Source: Acinetobacter cumulans (lineage in GTDB: Bacteria > Pseudomonadota > Gammaproteobacteria > Pseudomonadales > Moraxellaceae). From it: DNA of 64,000 nt. Under the pieces are notes generated by a model that was given only the letters and a program-made list of their open reading frames with translations, had not been told where the DNA came from and ran no database searches. Positions 26,818-35,825 of the stretch are shown one piece after another. Where the stretch lies: positions 434,001 through 498,000 of the forward strand of contig NZ_CP035934.2 of assembly GCF_003024525.3 (NCBI RefSeq), written 5' to 3'. A program made the position numbers and the translations under genes. Every line of letters starts with the position of its first letter. The stretch's first letter is position 1.

Positions 26818-28188
26818 ATGCAACAGGCAACATCACTCATCCAAAAATATAATGTGCCCGGGCCACGCTATACCAGTTATCCAACCGTACCTTATTGGGA
26901 TGAAACTTCATTTTCATTAGAGGCATGGAAACACACACTAAAACAATCCTTTGATGCATCCAATGCAACTGAAGGCATCAGTTTATACATTCATCTGCCA
27001 TTTTGTGAAAGCTTGTGTACCTTCTGTGGTTGCCATAAGAAAGTCACAAAAAAGCATGAAGTTGAACAGCCTTATATTCAGGCGGTGCTCAAAGAGTGGG
27101 CGCTGTACCGCCAATTATTGGTCGAACGACCTGTCATTAAAGAAATTCATTTGGGCGGTGGGACGCCTACGTTTTTTGCTCCTGAACATTTAACACAGTT
27201 AATTCAAGGGATTTTAGCCGATTCAGATGTAGCACCTGAGCATGAATTTAGTTTTGAAGGTCACCCCAATAATACTACGCGTGAGCACTTACAAGCACTA
27301 TATGATGTGGGCTTTCGTCGTGTTAGCTACGGGGTACAGGACTACAATGAAAATGTACAAAAAGCGATTCACCGTATCCAACCCTTTGCCCATGTAGAGC
27401 GTGCGACCACTTGGGCAAGAGAGATTGGCTATAGCTCAATTTCCCATGACTTGGTTTTTGGCTTGCCTTTTCAACAGCTCGAAGATGTATTGAATACCAT
27501 TGAGCAGACCACACGCTTAATGCCAGACCGTTTGGCATTTTATAGTTATGCGCATGTGCCATGGATTAAAGGCAATGGGCAACGCGGTTTTAAAGATGCT
27601 GATGTGCCTAAGGATGAAATGAAACGTCAGTGCTATGAAGAGGGCAAAAAAGCATTATTGGCGCATGGTTACCATGAAATTGGTATGGATCATTTTGCAT
27701 TAAGCACCGATCCAATGTATCAGGCGTTTCAGGCGCAGGCTTTACACCGTAATTTTATGGGCTATACCGCATCTAAAACACAAGTCATGATTGGCTTGGG
27801 GGTATCTTCGATCAGCGACAGTTGGTATAGCTTTGCACAAAATGAAAAGAATATAGATGCATATTATGCATGTCTGGAAAATCATCAAATTCCAGTGGTG
27901 AAAGGCCATGTGTTGAGTGCGGAAGATTTAAAAATTCGTAAGCATATTTTGAATTTAATGTGTGCGTTTCAAACCTCATGGGCTGACCAGACGATGGATT
28001 TTCCTGAACGGGAAGATGTCATTCAGCAACTGGTAGAGATGGAGCAAGATGGCCTATTGCAGATAGAACAGGATCAAATTGTGATTACGGAGCAAGGTAA
28101 GCCCTTCGTAAGAAATATTTGTATGGCGTTTGATTTACATTTAAAGCGAAGAAAACCTGAAACTCAGATATTCTCGATGACGATTTGA
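26818..28188 (+). CDS. hemN: Oxygen-independent coproporphyrinogen III oxidase
   Basis: A 456-residue radical SAM enzyme doing the hemF reaction without oxygen. The cluster motif CESLCTFCGCH has the CxxxCxxC plus the additional cysteine typical of genuine HemN, and GGGTPTFF binds SAM. The N-terminal YNVPGPRYTSYPTVPYWD is the HemN trip-wire region. The ATG at 26818 follows AAGG at good spacing; the upstream ATG at 26785 lacks a site. Length fits E. coli HemN. It is divergent from hemF. Confidence 0.94.
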   Translation: MQQATSLIQKYNVPGPRYTSYPTVPYWDETSFSLEAWKHTLKQSFDASNATEGISLYIHLPFCESLCTFCGCHKKVTKKHEVEQPYIQAVLKEWALYRQLLVERPVIKEIHLGGGTPTFFAPEHLTQLIQGILADSDVAPEHEFSFEGHPNNTTREHLQALYDVGFRRVSYGVQDYNENVQKAIHRIQPFAHVERATTWAREIGYSSISHDLVFGLPFQQLEDVLNTIEQTTRLMPDRLAFYSYAHVPWIKGNGQRGFKDADVPKDEMKRQCYEEGKKALLAHGYHEIGMDHFALSTDPMYQAFQAQALHRNFMGYTASKTQVMIGLGVSSISDSWYSFAQNEKNIDAYYACLENHQIPVVKGHVLSAEDLKIRKHILNLMCAFQTSWADQTMDFPEREDVIQQLVEMEQDGLLQIEQDQIVITEQGKPFVRNICMAFDLHLKRRKPETQIFSMTI

Positions 28189-28304
28189 TTTTCACTTTGG
28201 AGAGAAGATTGCTAAGTCTCCCGTTCTGATTGCAGAGAGGGAGATGTGTTTAGCAAAAAAAAATATAGCCGAGTAAAAAATGGATGCTTCACATCGATTT
28301 GTCG

Positions 28305-28775
28305 TCATTGCGCTTTAGGTTTGGTAATTAGGTCAGTAATTTCTTTGCCATATATCCATGTGTTGAGTATTCCGTCTGAACTTTCTAAGCCAATAACATC
28401 TAAAAAATTTTCAAAAATAGTCGCAACTTGCTCGCGATCATCAGTATATAAACTGTTTGGATTTATTTGGTTAATCCCATTGGATAAGATGTGTAATAAC
28501 TGTTGTTTACTTGGTTGGCTATTGCTTTGATAGAGACGGATAAATGCTTGTCGTGTACTTTCAATAGATTGATTAATTTGATTTTTTAAAATGTGCTCTT
28601 GTAATGTTGCATCAGAAGCGCTGCCATAAGCAAAACGATTGTTCGTCTGAAATTGTTGTAGTTTTTGAATGGTGGGTGCTTGCGTGTTTTGGGCATTTGC
28701 TGGTGCTAGATCGGCTTTACACACGTTGGCAAATAAGAAGAGACTGAACACAAATAGAATCGTGGTTAGCTTCAT
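28305..28775 (-). CDS. Secreted DUF4844-like protein
   Basis: A 156-residue protein with a signal peptide (MKLTTILFVFSLFLFANVCKA). The mature part is helical and contains TIQKLQQFQTNNRFAYGSAS and DDREQVATIFENFLDVIGLE followed by SSDGILNTWIYG, resembling DUF4844 proteins. Function is unknown. It ends next to hemN in convergent orientation and starts just downstream of ribA on the same strand (38 bases), so it may be read from the ribA transcript. Confidence 0.65.
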   Translation of the reverse strand: MKLTTILFVFSLFLFANVCKADLAPANAQNTQAPTIQKLQQFQTNNRFAYGSASDATLQEHILKNQINQSIESTRQAFIRLYQSNSQPSKQQLLHILSNGINQINPNSLYTDDREQVATIFENFLDVIGLESSDGILNTWIYGKEITDLITKPKAQ

Positions 28776-28813
28776 GTGTTCAATCTCTGATTATTCTTAA
28801 TTCATGCTTTTAT

Positions 28814-29422
28814 TTAAAAATCATCTTTATCGTACATGTGCGACATCCGATCATGTTTGGTTTTTAAATATTCTTCATTGAATTTATTTAAACCCACTGT
28901 AAGCGGAACACGGTCTACCACATTAATGCCGAGGTCTGTTAATGCTTTAAGTTTTAACGGATTATTGGTAATGAGGCGGACTTCGTTGACCTGTAAATGC
29001 GCCAGCATAATGCTACACATATCGTAAGTACGTGCATCCGCAGGTAAATTCAACATAAGGTTTGCATCTACAGTGTCATGACCTTGATCTTGTAGGGCAT
29101 AAGCACGGATTTTATTGGTAAGACCAATACCGCGACCTTCCTGACGTAAATATAAAATTACGCCTTGACCTGCATCATTAATCAGTTGTTGTGTTGCTTG
29201 TAGTTGTGGACCACAGTCACACTTGAGTGATGCAAAGGCATCACCTGTTAAACATTCTGAATGAATGCGAACTAAAACAGCACCCGTTGGTGCGGTTTCT
29301 AAGCCTTTAGAGAGTGCGACATGTTCTTCGCCGGTGTGTGGGTCTTGAAATACTGAAATTTTAAATTCACCAAAAGCGGTCGGTAATCTGGAAGTCGCGA
29401 CAAATTCTATAGGCACAGTCAA
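28814..29422 (-). CDS. ribA: GTP cyclohydrolase II
   Basis: A 202-residue enzyme catalysing the first step of riboflavin synthesis from GTP. The zinc ligands are in [15 protein letters not shown], and [13 protein letters not shown] is the nucleotide-binding and catalytic loop. It is stand-alone, without the DHBP synthase domain found in RibBA fusions. The final [12 protein letters not shown] is a common RibA tail. It is divergent from dxs. Confidence 0.94.
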   Translation of the reverse strand: MTVPIEFVATSRLPTAFGEFKISVFQDPHTGEEHVALSKGLETAPTGAVLVRIHSECLTGDAFASLKCDCGPQLQATQQLINDAGQGVILYLRQEGRGIGLTNKIRAYALQDQGHDTVDANLMLNLPADARTYDMCSIMLAHLQVNEVRLITNNPLKLKALTDLGINVVDRVPLTVGLNKFNEEYLKTKHDRMSHMYDKDDF

Positions 29423-29727
29423 ACCCGAATAATTGATTGTAAATTGTTTAAAGTATAGCGTAATGCTTGGACATTGGTAGAATTGCAGTTACGATTTTGT
29501 GCAGAACATTTTCTTTTTTTGCATAAAGAGAACGATAATAGTTGATAAATAGTCAGATTATTCAGGATAATCTCCTACACTTAAACATAACACCCAATTT
29601 TGAGTTGAACTTAAAATTGCATCGCTAGAAATATGGCTGATTGAAGGTGATACAATTCGATATAATCATCGAATATCCATTTGACCTAGCTTAGGATTTG
29701 CCAGGCTTTAGAAGGCTTTGCCATATT
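29423..29727. promoter_or_regulatory. Divergent ribA-dxs promoter region with inverted repeats
   Basis: No gene in 305 bases. AGATTAT (29555-29561) and ATAATCT (29567-29573) form a perfect inverted repeat. ATTCGAT (29655-29661) and ATCGAAT (29668-29674) form another that overlaps a perfect TATAAT (29661-29666), a probable dxs minus-10 box. A repressor binding this repeat would block dxs. The minus-35 is weak. Confidence 0.5.
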
Positions 29728-31620
29728 ATGCTGTATACAGAAATACCGTCTCATCGCCCCATTACATCGCTGCTGGACAGCATTGAGCTACCTCAACAGC
29801 TCCGTCTGCTTGAAAGCACGCAGCTCGAACAAGTGGCGGATGAGTTACGTCAATTTATTATATATGCAGCAGGACAAAGCGGCGGACACTTTGGCGCAAA
29901 TCTTGGCGTGATTGAATTGACCGTTGCGTTGCATTACTGTTTTAACACACCACGCGATCGCCTGATTTGGGATGTGGGGCATCAAGCCTATCCACATAAA
30001 GCGCTAACAGGGCGCCGTGAACAACTCGTCACTATTCGTGCTAAAGATGGCTTAGCGGCCTTTCCTGCGCGTGAAGAGTCAGAGTACGACACATTTGGCG
30101 TAGGCCATTCTTCAACGGCAATTTCTGCAGGTTTAGGCATGTCATTGGCACGCCGTTATCAAAAAGACCCTTGTGAAGTTGTTGCTATTGTAGGGGATGG
30201 CGCAATGACTGCGGGTATGGCTTTTGAAGCTATGAACGATGCAGTTGCACATGATGCAGATTTAATTGTTGTATTGAATGACAACGATATGTCGATTTCA
30301 TGTAGCACAGGCGGTTTTGCCAAACACTTGGCGGCCATTTGGGGTAAAGGTGAGTCAGTCAATATCACCGAACAGGGCGAGGCTTATCTACAACCTCATC
30401 CTGAATGGACTTATAACTCACGTTTACACAGCGCAGCCACAGATGCGGCGGACAATCTATTTAAAGCCATTGGTTTTGATTATTTTGGCCCTTTTGATGG
30501 TCATGATGTTGTGCAATTGACTCAAGTTTTTGAAGCAGTGAAAAAGCGCAAAGGTCCACGTTTGGTACATGTCTATACCAAAAAGGGCAAAGGTTTTGCA
30601 CCAGCAGAAGCGGATCAAATCAAATATCATGCGATTAGCAAACTTAACGCACCCGCATCGTCTACAACTGCGCCAAAATATTCAGATGTATTTGGTCAGT
30701 GGCTATGTGATGAAGCGGCACAAGATGAGCGCTTAATCGCAATTACACCGGCCATGTGTGAAGGTTCCGGCATGGTAAAATTTGCCCAAGATTTTCCACA
30801 GCGTTATTTTGATGTCGCTATTGCAGAACAACATGCGGTCACTTTGGCTGCAGGTATGGCATGTGAAGGTTTAAAACCTGTTGTCGCGATTTATTCCACC
30901 TTCTTACAACGTGGTTATGACCAGCTTATCCATGATGTTGCATTACAAAACCTTGATGTGACTTTTGGGATTGACCGTGCAGGTTTGGTGGGCGAGGATG
31001 GCCCAACCCATGCGGGTGCCTATGACTACGCTTATATGCGTACCATTCCGAATATGGTGATCATGGCGCCAAAAGATGAAAATGAATGTCGCCAAATGCT
31101 TCATACGGCATATTTATATCCAGGCCCAACAGCAGTACGTTACCCACGTGGTAATGGTTTAGGGGTGAGTATCCAAAGCGAACTTCAGGCCATGAACATT
31201 GGCGAAGCAGAAGTTTTAGCAAGCTTTAATGAGGCGGCAGGCCCAAGCATTTCAATCTTAGCGTTTGGTAGTCGTGTACAGCCTGCTTTTGAAGCTGCAC
31301 AAGCCTTAGCAACACAAGGTTTAGCGGTTCGTATCGTCAATATGCGTTATGTGAAACCATTAGATGAAGCATTGTTGGATCGTCTTGCAGATAGCACGGC
31401 TTTATTTGTGACGGTTGAAGAGCATGCTGTAATGGCGGGTGCGGGTAGTGCAGTGAATGAATATCTCGCGAAGGCAGGTATTGTGAAACCAACATTGAAC
31501 TTAGGTTTGGCAGATGAATTTTTACATCAAGCCTCACATGGACAAATGTTGCAATTAGCTGGCCTTGATGCCGAAGGTATTGAAAAATCAGTACAACGTG
31601 CGTGGTCGAAACTCGTTTAA
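29728..31620 (+). CDS. dxs: 1-deoxy-D-xylulose-5-phosphate synthase
   Basis: A 630-residue thiamine-diphosphate enzyme that joins pyruvate and glyceraldehyde 3-phosphate in the first step of the MEP isoprenoid pathway. The ThDP motif is [17 protein letters not shown] through [29 protein letters not shown] and [16 protein letters not shown] are typical of DXS, and the transketolase half has [18 protein letters not shown]. The ATG at 29728 matches the family N-terminus; the in-frame start at 29698 is probably not used. A strong terminator follows. Confidence 0.95.
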   Translation: MLYTEIPSHRPITSLLDSIELPQQLRLLESTQLEQVADELRQFIIYAAGQSGGHFGANLGVIELTVALHYCFNTPRDRLIWDVGHQAYPHKALTGRREQLVTIRAKDGLAAFPAREESEYDTFGVGHSSTAISAGLGMSLARRYQKDPCEVVAIVGDGAMTAGMAFEAMNDAVAHDADLIVVLNDNDMSISCSTGGFAKHLAAIWGKGESVNITEQGEAYLQPHPEWTYNSRLHSAATDAADNLFKAIGFDYFGPFDGHDVVQLTQVFEAVKKRKGPRLVHVYTKKGKGFAPAEADQIKYHAISKLNAPASSTTAPKYSDVFGQWLCDEAAQDERLIAITPAMCEGSGMVKFAQDFPQRYFDVAIAEQHAVTLAAGMACEGLKPVVAIYSTFLQRGYDQLIHDVALQNLDVTFGIDRAGLVGEDGPTHAGAYDYAYMRTIPNMVIMAPKDENECRQMLHTAYLYPGPTAVRYPRGNGLGVSIQSELQAMNIGEAEVLASFNEAAGPSISILAFGSRVQPAFEAAQALATQGLAVRIVNMRYVKPLDEALLDRLADSTALFVTVEEHAVMAGAGSAVNEYLAKAGIVKPTLNLGLADEFLHQASHGQMLQLAGLDAEGIEKSVQRAWSKLV

Positions 31621-31667
31621 ATCGCTGAATTTATTTTTTTAAATACGTTTAGAAACATTTTTTGCCT

Positions 31668-31703
31668 AAAAGCCCGTATATTTGCTAAAATGTACGGGCT
31701 TTT
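31668..31703 (+). terminator. Rho-independent terminator of dxs
   Basis: AAAAGCCCGTA pairs with TACGGGCTTTT around a 14-base loop, with T's following, 48 bases after the stop codon. Confidence 0.85.
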
Positions 31704-31749
31704 ATGCATTATTCTTTATCAGTGTCTTCAAATTTGTAGTGGGTGTTCA

Positions 31750-32580
31750 ATGGAACCTATGGTGGTGATGGCTGCGCGTGCGGCTCAATTAGTTGGTCAA
31801 GAGCTTTTAAAAGCGCATCAAAATCGTCATAAACTCGATTTGCAAGTTGAAGAAAAAGGCATCGACGGTCCTGTAACACGTGTAGATCGCTACATTGAGC
31901 AGTTGACTATCGACACGCTTCGTAAAAGCTATAAAAACCACAGCTTCCTAGGTGAAGAGTTTGGTCTTCAAGAAGGTAAAGGTCATGACGCTGATTGGTG
32001 TTGGATTATTGACCCACTTGATGGCACTTTAAACTTTATTAATGGTTTCCCACATTTCTGTGTATCTATTGCTGTTCAACATAAAGGTGTAACTCAACAC
32101 GGTGTTATTTATGACCCTGTAAAAGATGAGTTATTCTCTGCAAGCCGTGGTCGTGGCGCAATGTTGAACCAACGCCGTATTCGTGTAAATGTAAAAGACA
32201 GCTTAGAAAATACCTTTATGGGTGTAGGCCATGCTTACCGTAAAGTCCGTAATGGTGAAGTAGTGTCTTATGCAAAAAATCACTTCGATTCATTATTAAA
32301 TGTAACTGAAGCAGGTGCTCAATACCGCCGTGCTGGTTCTGCTGCCCTTGATTTAGCTTATGTGGCTGCTGGCCGTTTAGATGGCTACTTTGAACTTGGC
32401 TTAAAGCCTTGGGATATCGCTGCAGGTGAGCTGATTGTGAAAGAAGCGGGCGGTACTGTAGTAGATGCACGCGGCGGTTCAGATTCTATGGAAAACGGTC
32501 AAGTGATCGCATGTTCTATGAAAATGTTAAAACCATTAATGCAAGCTGTAGTTCCTGCTTGGGGCGAAGCTGCTAAATAA
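31750..32580 (+). CDS. suhB: Inositol-1-monophosphatase family protein SuhB
   Basis: A 276-residue protein. The magnesium-dependent phosphatase motifs are GEEFG, IIDPLDGTLNFINGFPHFCVSIA and KPWDIAAGELIVKEAGG. In gammaproteobacteria SuhB hydrolyses inositol phosphate and also takes part in the rRNA antitermination complex. GTGGGTG precedes the ATG at 31750; in-frame sequence up to 31690 overlaps the dxs terminator and is not coding. CGT and GGT codons dominate, suggesting high expression. Confidence 0.92.
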   Translation: MEPMVVMAARAAQLVGQELLKAHQNRHKLDLQVEEKGIDGPVTRVDRYIEQLTIDTLRKSYKNHSFLGEEFGLQEGKGHDADWCWIIDPLDGTLNFINGFPHFCVSIAVQHKGVTQHGVIYDPVKDELFSASRGRGAMLNQRRIRVNVKDSLENTFMGVGHAYRKVRNGEVVSYAKNHFDSLLNVTEAGAQYRRAGSAALDLAYVAAGRLDGYFELGLKPWDIAAGELIVKEAGGTVVDARGGSDSMENGQVIACSMKMLKPLMQAVVPAWGEAAK

Positions 32581-32610
32581 GTTATTCAACTTATCTGTAG
32601 TTCGAGTTTA

Positions 32611-32638
32611 AAAAAACCCTCATTGATGAGGGTTTTTT
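32611..32638 (+). terminator. Rho-independent terminator of suhB
   Basis: AAAAAACCCTCA, TTGA, TGAGGGTTTTTT: perfect 12-bp stem ending in T's, 30 bases after the stop. Confidence 0.92.
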
Positions 32639-32743
32639 ATTGGGCTTATATTTAGACTGATAAAAATAATAAATTTAAGAAATAAAAAATGACAGAGCTT
32701 GAGCAGGTGTTTGAATGGCCCATCTCCAACTAGAGTGCAGAAT

Positions 32744-33307
32744 ATGTTAATTCAGTTTATTGGGCCTGGCGGTGCAGGCAAAACAACGATCGCAAAGCAA
32801 CTTGCTCCTAAAATAGGGGCTGTCTGTATAGATTTGGATGAATATTTCCTAAAGATGGAAGGGGATATCTCTTTATATATTCAACAGCACGGCTATTTGG
32901 CCTATGCACGCCGTAATATCACTTTGTATCAACAACTGCGAAGATCAATTCAGCCAGAACAATCTGTCATTTTAGTGTGTTCATCTGGGTTTATGACCTA
33001 AGCACTAGATCAGGATGCAGAATATAAGACCATTAAGCATCAACTGTTAGCCGAAGCACAGACCTATGTATTTTTACCATCATTAGATAAAAAACAATGT
33101 ATTGATCTTATTGTGCAGAGGCAATTAAACAGAGCATATCTTCAGGCAGATCCTGAAAAAGAATGCTTAAAAATTTCACAGCGTTTTGATCAATATGCTT
33201 CTTTCGCGTGTACACGGGTCATTACCCACGATACACCAGAAAATATTGTTAATTTTTTAATGACACTTCTCGCGGCGCCTAAAGGGTTGAATAAAGGAGT
33301 ACTTTAA
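32744..33307 (+). pseudogene. Shikimate-kinase-like P-loop ATPase interrupted by a stop codon
   Basis: The frame opens with MLIQFIGPGGAGKTTIAKQL, a Walker A motif with the shikimate-kinase-like IDLDEYF and GDISLYIQQHGYLAYARRN. It stops at TAA (32999-33001) directly after SSGFMT, where relatives continue with Tyr; TAT or TAC changed to TAA explains it. The same frame then continues ALDQDAEYKTIKHQLLAEAQ through RQLNRAY to the stop at 33307. Without the stop it would encode 187 residues. It is a nonsense-mutated pseudogene, or a sequencing error. The family is distinct from AroK; the substrate is unknown. Confidence 0.8.
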
Positions 33308-33705
33308 TAAAATATGGAGTATCTATCAGTCAAATTTTTGTATGCTAGACAGCAAATAAATATATGTTTTTTGAATTTGTTGTTTCAAGTTGACTAAAAA
33401 GGATGACTTTTAAAATTATTCTGATATAATCCGCCCACGCACTTATTTTCGTTCATTACCTGAACATTTCTCTTCAAATCATTGTGTATGCGCGTGCGGT
33501 CCAAAGAGAGGACGATATCTCGCGCCCCAATCGCTTTAGCGATTCCTTCAGGTTTAGCCGTAATCATGCGTGCGTTATATCACATCGTCGTTACTCGGAT
33601 CGCCGCTGAATCTTAGATTGTCAGCGTTTATTGCTGTACCGCTTTTTGCCGATGTCCAATTGACTTTATTTTAATGGAGCACCCATTTTTCGGGTGAAAA
33701 ACTCT
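33308..33705 (+). promoter_or_regulatory. Long structured 5' leader of the DEAD-box helicase gene
   Basis: A perfect minus-10 box TATAAT (33425-33430) implies a leader of about 270 bases. Hairpins are GTCC/GGAC (33499-33513), AATCGC-TTTA-GCGATT (33529-33544) and CACCC/GGGTG (33680-33696). The last encloses the only plausible Shine-Dalgarno, GGGTG, nine bases before the start. An in-frame 42-codon reading frame (33488-33616) lacks a ribosome-binding site. Long leaders are common for cold-shock genes. Confidence 0.6.
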
Positions 33706-35445
33706 ATGAGCAAAACTTTTGCTGAATTTCCTCTACACGAGTCCCTGCAACAAGCTCTACAAAGCTTAGGTTTTACTGCGCCAACTCCTGTACAAGAGCA
33801 ATCAATTCCTGCGGCTTTAGAAGGTAAAGACCTTTTAGTATCAAGCCAAACAGGTTCTGGTAAAACAGCTGCATTCTTACTCCCAACTTTAAATGCATTA
33901 GCTGACCAAGATACTTTCGTACCGTTTAAAGAACGTATGAAAGCGATTACTCAACCTAATATTTTGGTTTTATGTCCAACGCGTGAGTTGGCTCAACAAG
34001 TGAGTCAAGACGCAATTGCATTCGTACGTCACATGAAAGGTGTTCGTATTGCTGCAATTATGGGTGGTATGCCTTTTGGTAAACAAATCCAACAATTAAA
34101 AGGCGCACAAGTTGTTGTTGCGACTCCAGGTCGTTTACTTGACTTGGTAAACCGTCGTCAAATTAAATTAGACAAAGTTGACGCGTTAATTGTCGATGAA
34201 GCTGACCGTATGCTTGATCTTGGTTTCTCTGAAGACCTAGAAGCAATCAGTGATTTGGCTGCGAACCGTAAACAAACATTAATGTTCTCTGCAACTTTTG
34301 CACCACGTATCATTACACTTGCTGAACGCATGATGAATGAACCTGAACGTATTGCAATTGAAACAGGTCATACAACAAATACAGACATCACTCAGACTTT
34401 ACACTGGACTGATGGTTTTGAGCACAAGAAAAAACTTCTTACTCATTGGTTGAGCGAAGAAGATCTTGATCAAGCAGTTGTATTCGCTTCTACTCAAGAA
34501 GACACAGATATGTTGGCTGAAGAACTTGCTGAAGCAGGTCACTCAGTTGTAGCGCTTCACGGTGCTATGCCACAAACTGTACGTAACCGTCGTTTACGTA
34601 GCATCCGTGAAGGTCGTGCAAAAATCTTAGTTGCAACTGACGTTGCAGCACGTGGTCTTGACGTACCAACAATCTCTCACGTAATTAACTTTGGTCTTCC
34701 AATGAAGAACGAAGACTATGTACACCGTATTGGTCGTACAGGTCGTGCGGGCCGTACTGGTAAAGCAATCACTTTAGCAACTTACCGTGAACGCGGTAAA
34801 ATCCGTGCTTTAGAAGATTACCTAGATGCACGTTTAGAAGTTTCTGAAATTGAAGGCCTTGAGCCATCTCCACCTCCTGCACGCGGTAGCCGTGATGGCG
34901 GTCGTGGTCGTCGTGACGGTGGTCGCGGTGGTCGTGGCGGTTTTGGTGGCGGTCGTCGTTTTGAAGGCGAAAGCAACTTCAAACGTCGTGAAGGTGGCCG
35001 TGATGGCGAACGCCGTTCATTCGGTGGTGAAGACCGTCCACGTCGCGAATTCAACAACGATCGTCCACGCCGTGAAGGTGGTTTCGAAGACCGTCCACGT
35101 CGCGAATTTAACAACGATCGTCCACGCCGTGAAGGTGGTTTCGAAGACCGTCCACGTCGTGAATTCAACAATGATCGTCCACGTCGCGAAGGTGGCTTCA
35201 ACGATAAACCACGTTTTGACTCGAATGATGACAACCGTGGCAATCGCGTAGATTACAAACCACGTCGTGAAGGTTCTTTCGGTGACCGTCCAAAACGTGA
35301 TTTTGGTGATCGTCCAGCACGTCGTGAAGGTTCTTTCGGTGACCGTCCAAAACGTAGCTTTGGTGATGACCGTCCACGTCGCGAATTTAATTCAGACCGT
35401 CCACGTCGTGAAGATGGCGAACGCGGTCGAAAATTCAATGACTAA
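33706..35445 (+). CDS. DEAD-box RNA helicase with RG-rich repeat tail
   Basis: A 579-residue ATP-dependent RNA helicase. All core motifs are visible: Q motif TPVQEQSIP, SQTGSGKT, PTRELAQQ, DEAD (VDEADRMLD), SATF, ATDVAARGLDVP and HRIGRTGRAG. After residue about 385 the sequence becomes an arginine- and glycine-rich tail with DRPRREFNNDRPRREGGFE-type repeats, a basic RNA-binding arm. It resembles RhlE/DeaD-type helicases of ribosome assembly and cold adaptation; which one is not decidable here. The ATG at 33706 is preferred over GTG at 33694. CGT-rich codons indicate high expression. Confidence 0.9.
   Translation: MSKTFAEFPLHESLQQALQSLGFTAPTPVQEQSIPAALEGKDLLVSSQTGSGKTAAFLLPTLNALADQDTFVPFKERMKAITQPNILVLCPTRELAQQVSQDAIAFVRHMKGVRIAAIMGGMPFGKQIQQLKGAQVVVATPGRLLDLVNRRQIKLDKVDALIVDEADRMLDLGFSEDLEAISDLAANRKQTLMFSATFAPRIITLAERMMNEPERIAIETGHTTNTDITQTLHWTDGFEHKKKLLTHWLSEEDLDQAVVFASTQEDTDMLAEELAEAGHSVVALHGAMPQTVRNRRLRSIREGRAKILVATDVAARGLDVPTISHVINFGLPMKNEDYVHRIGRTGRAGRTGKAITLATYRERGKIRALEDYLDARLEVSEIEGLEPSPPPARGSRDGGRGRRDGGRGGRGGFGGGRRFEGESNFKRREGGRDGERRSFGGEDRPRREFNNDRPRREGGFEDRPRREFNNDRPRREGGFEDRPRREFNNDRPRREGGFNDKPRFDSNDDNRGNRVDYKPRREGSFGDRPKRDFGDRPARREGSFGDRPKRSFGDDRPRREFNSDRPRREDGERGRKFND
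35032..35202 (+). repeat. Three 57-bp tandem repeats inside the helicase tail
   Basis: Copies start at 35032, 35089 and 35146 with few mismatches, encoding a 19-residue RPRREF...RPRREGGF unit. Since 57 is a multiple of three, copy-number change keeps the frame, so length variation between strains is expected. Confidence 0.85.
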
Positions 35446-35468
35446 TTGAATTTCGTCTGAAATAAAGA

Positions 35469-35495
35469 TAAAAACCGGCCATTCGCCGGTTTTTA
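35469..35495 (+). terminator. Rho-independent terminator of the helicase gene
   Basis: AAAAACCGGC, CATTC, GCCGGTTTTT: perfect 10-bp stem with a T run, 24 bases past the stop. Confidence 0.92.
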
Positions 35496-35605
35496 TTTGT
35501 CCTTTTTTTGATAAAATGTATACTTGATCATGTTTCTTGTTTTATTTGATAAATATGTTGAATGTTAGCAAGTGGTTTTTACAAGCTTCTTCTTTGGAGG
35601 TGCTT

Positions 35606-35674
35606 ATGCCTTATATCGGTTTAGCTTTATTTTTAAGCAATATTGTTTATTATATCTATAATCATTGGGTTTAA
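35606..35674 (+). CDS. Candidate 22-residue single-helix membrane protein
   Basis: The frame ATG...TAA encodes MPYIGLALFLSNIVYYIYNH plus two residues: one hydrophobic helix with a short polar end. GGAGG lies five bases before the ATG, an ideal Shine-Dalgarno. TTGATC (35524-35529) and GATAAA (35548-35553) with an 18-base spacer could be its promoter. It lies in a 380-base gap between the helicase terminator and mlaF, with no other explanation for the ribosome-binding site. Small hydrophobic proteins of this size often bind membrane complexes. Nothing is known about this one. Confidence 0.55.
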   Translation: MPYIGLALFLSNIVYYIYNHWV

Positions 35675-35728
35675 ACTCGTACGCCTTGTTTTAACCAGTT
35701 TTGAAAAAATAAAAAATAAAAAACACAC

Positions 35729-35734
35729 TATAAT
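35729..35734 (+). promoter_or_regulatory. Possible minus-10 box of the mlaFEDCB operon
   Basis: TATAAT about 90 bases before mlaF in an A-rich stretch. No minus-35 at standard spacing was found (TTGAAA at 35701 is 22 bases away), so the call is tentative. Confidence 0.35.
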
Positions 35735-35825
35735 TTAGTCATCTTGTGTTACATGGAAAGGTAACATTATGTTCTTGAATCCTTTATAGTATGCGTGCTG
35801 AAAAAATGCAGGAATAAGCTCAGCT

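Noticed and set aside
32699..32743. Upstream start of the shikimate-kinase-like gene
   Set aside because: The conserved domain begins at the ATG at 32744; the preceding residues do not match the family.
35032..35202. CRISPR-like array
   Set aside because: The repeats are contiguous, in frame and coding, with no spacers.
34818..35243. Long open frame antisense to the helicase tail
   Set aside because: It arises from the repetitive CGT/GGT codons of the RG-rich tail read backwards, and has no ribosome-binding site.
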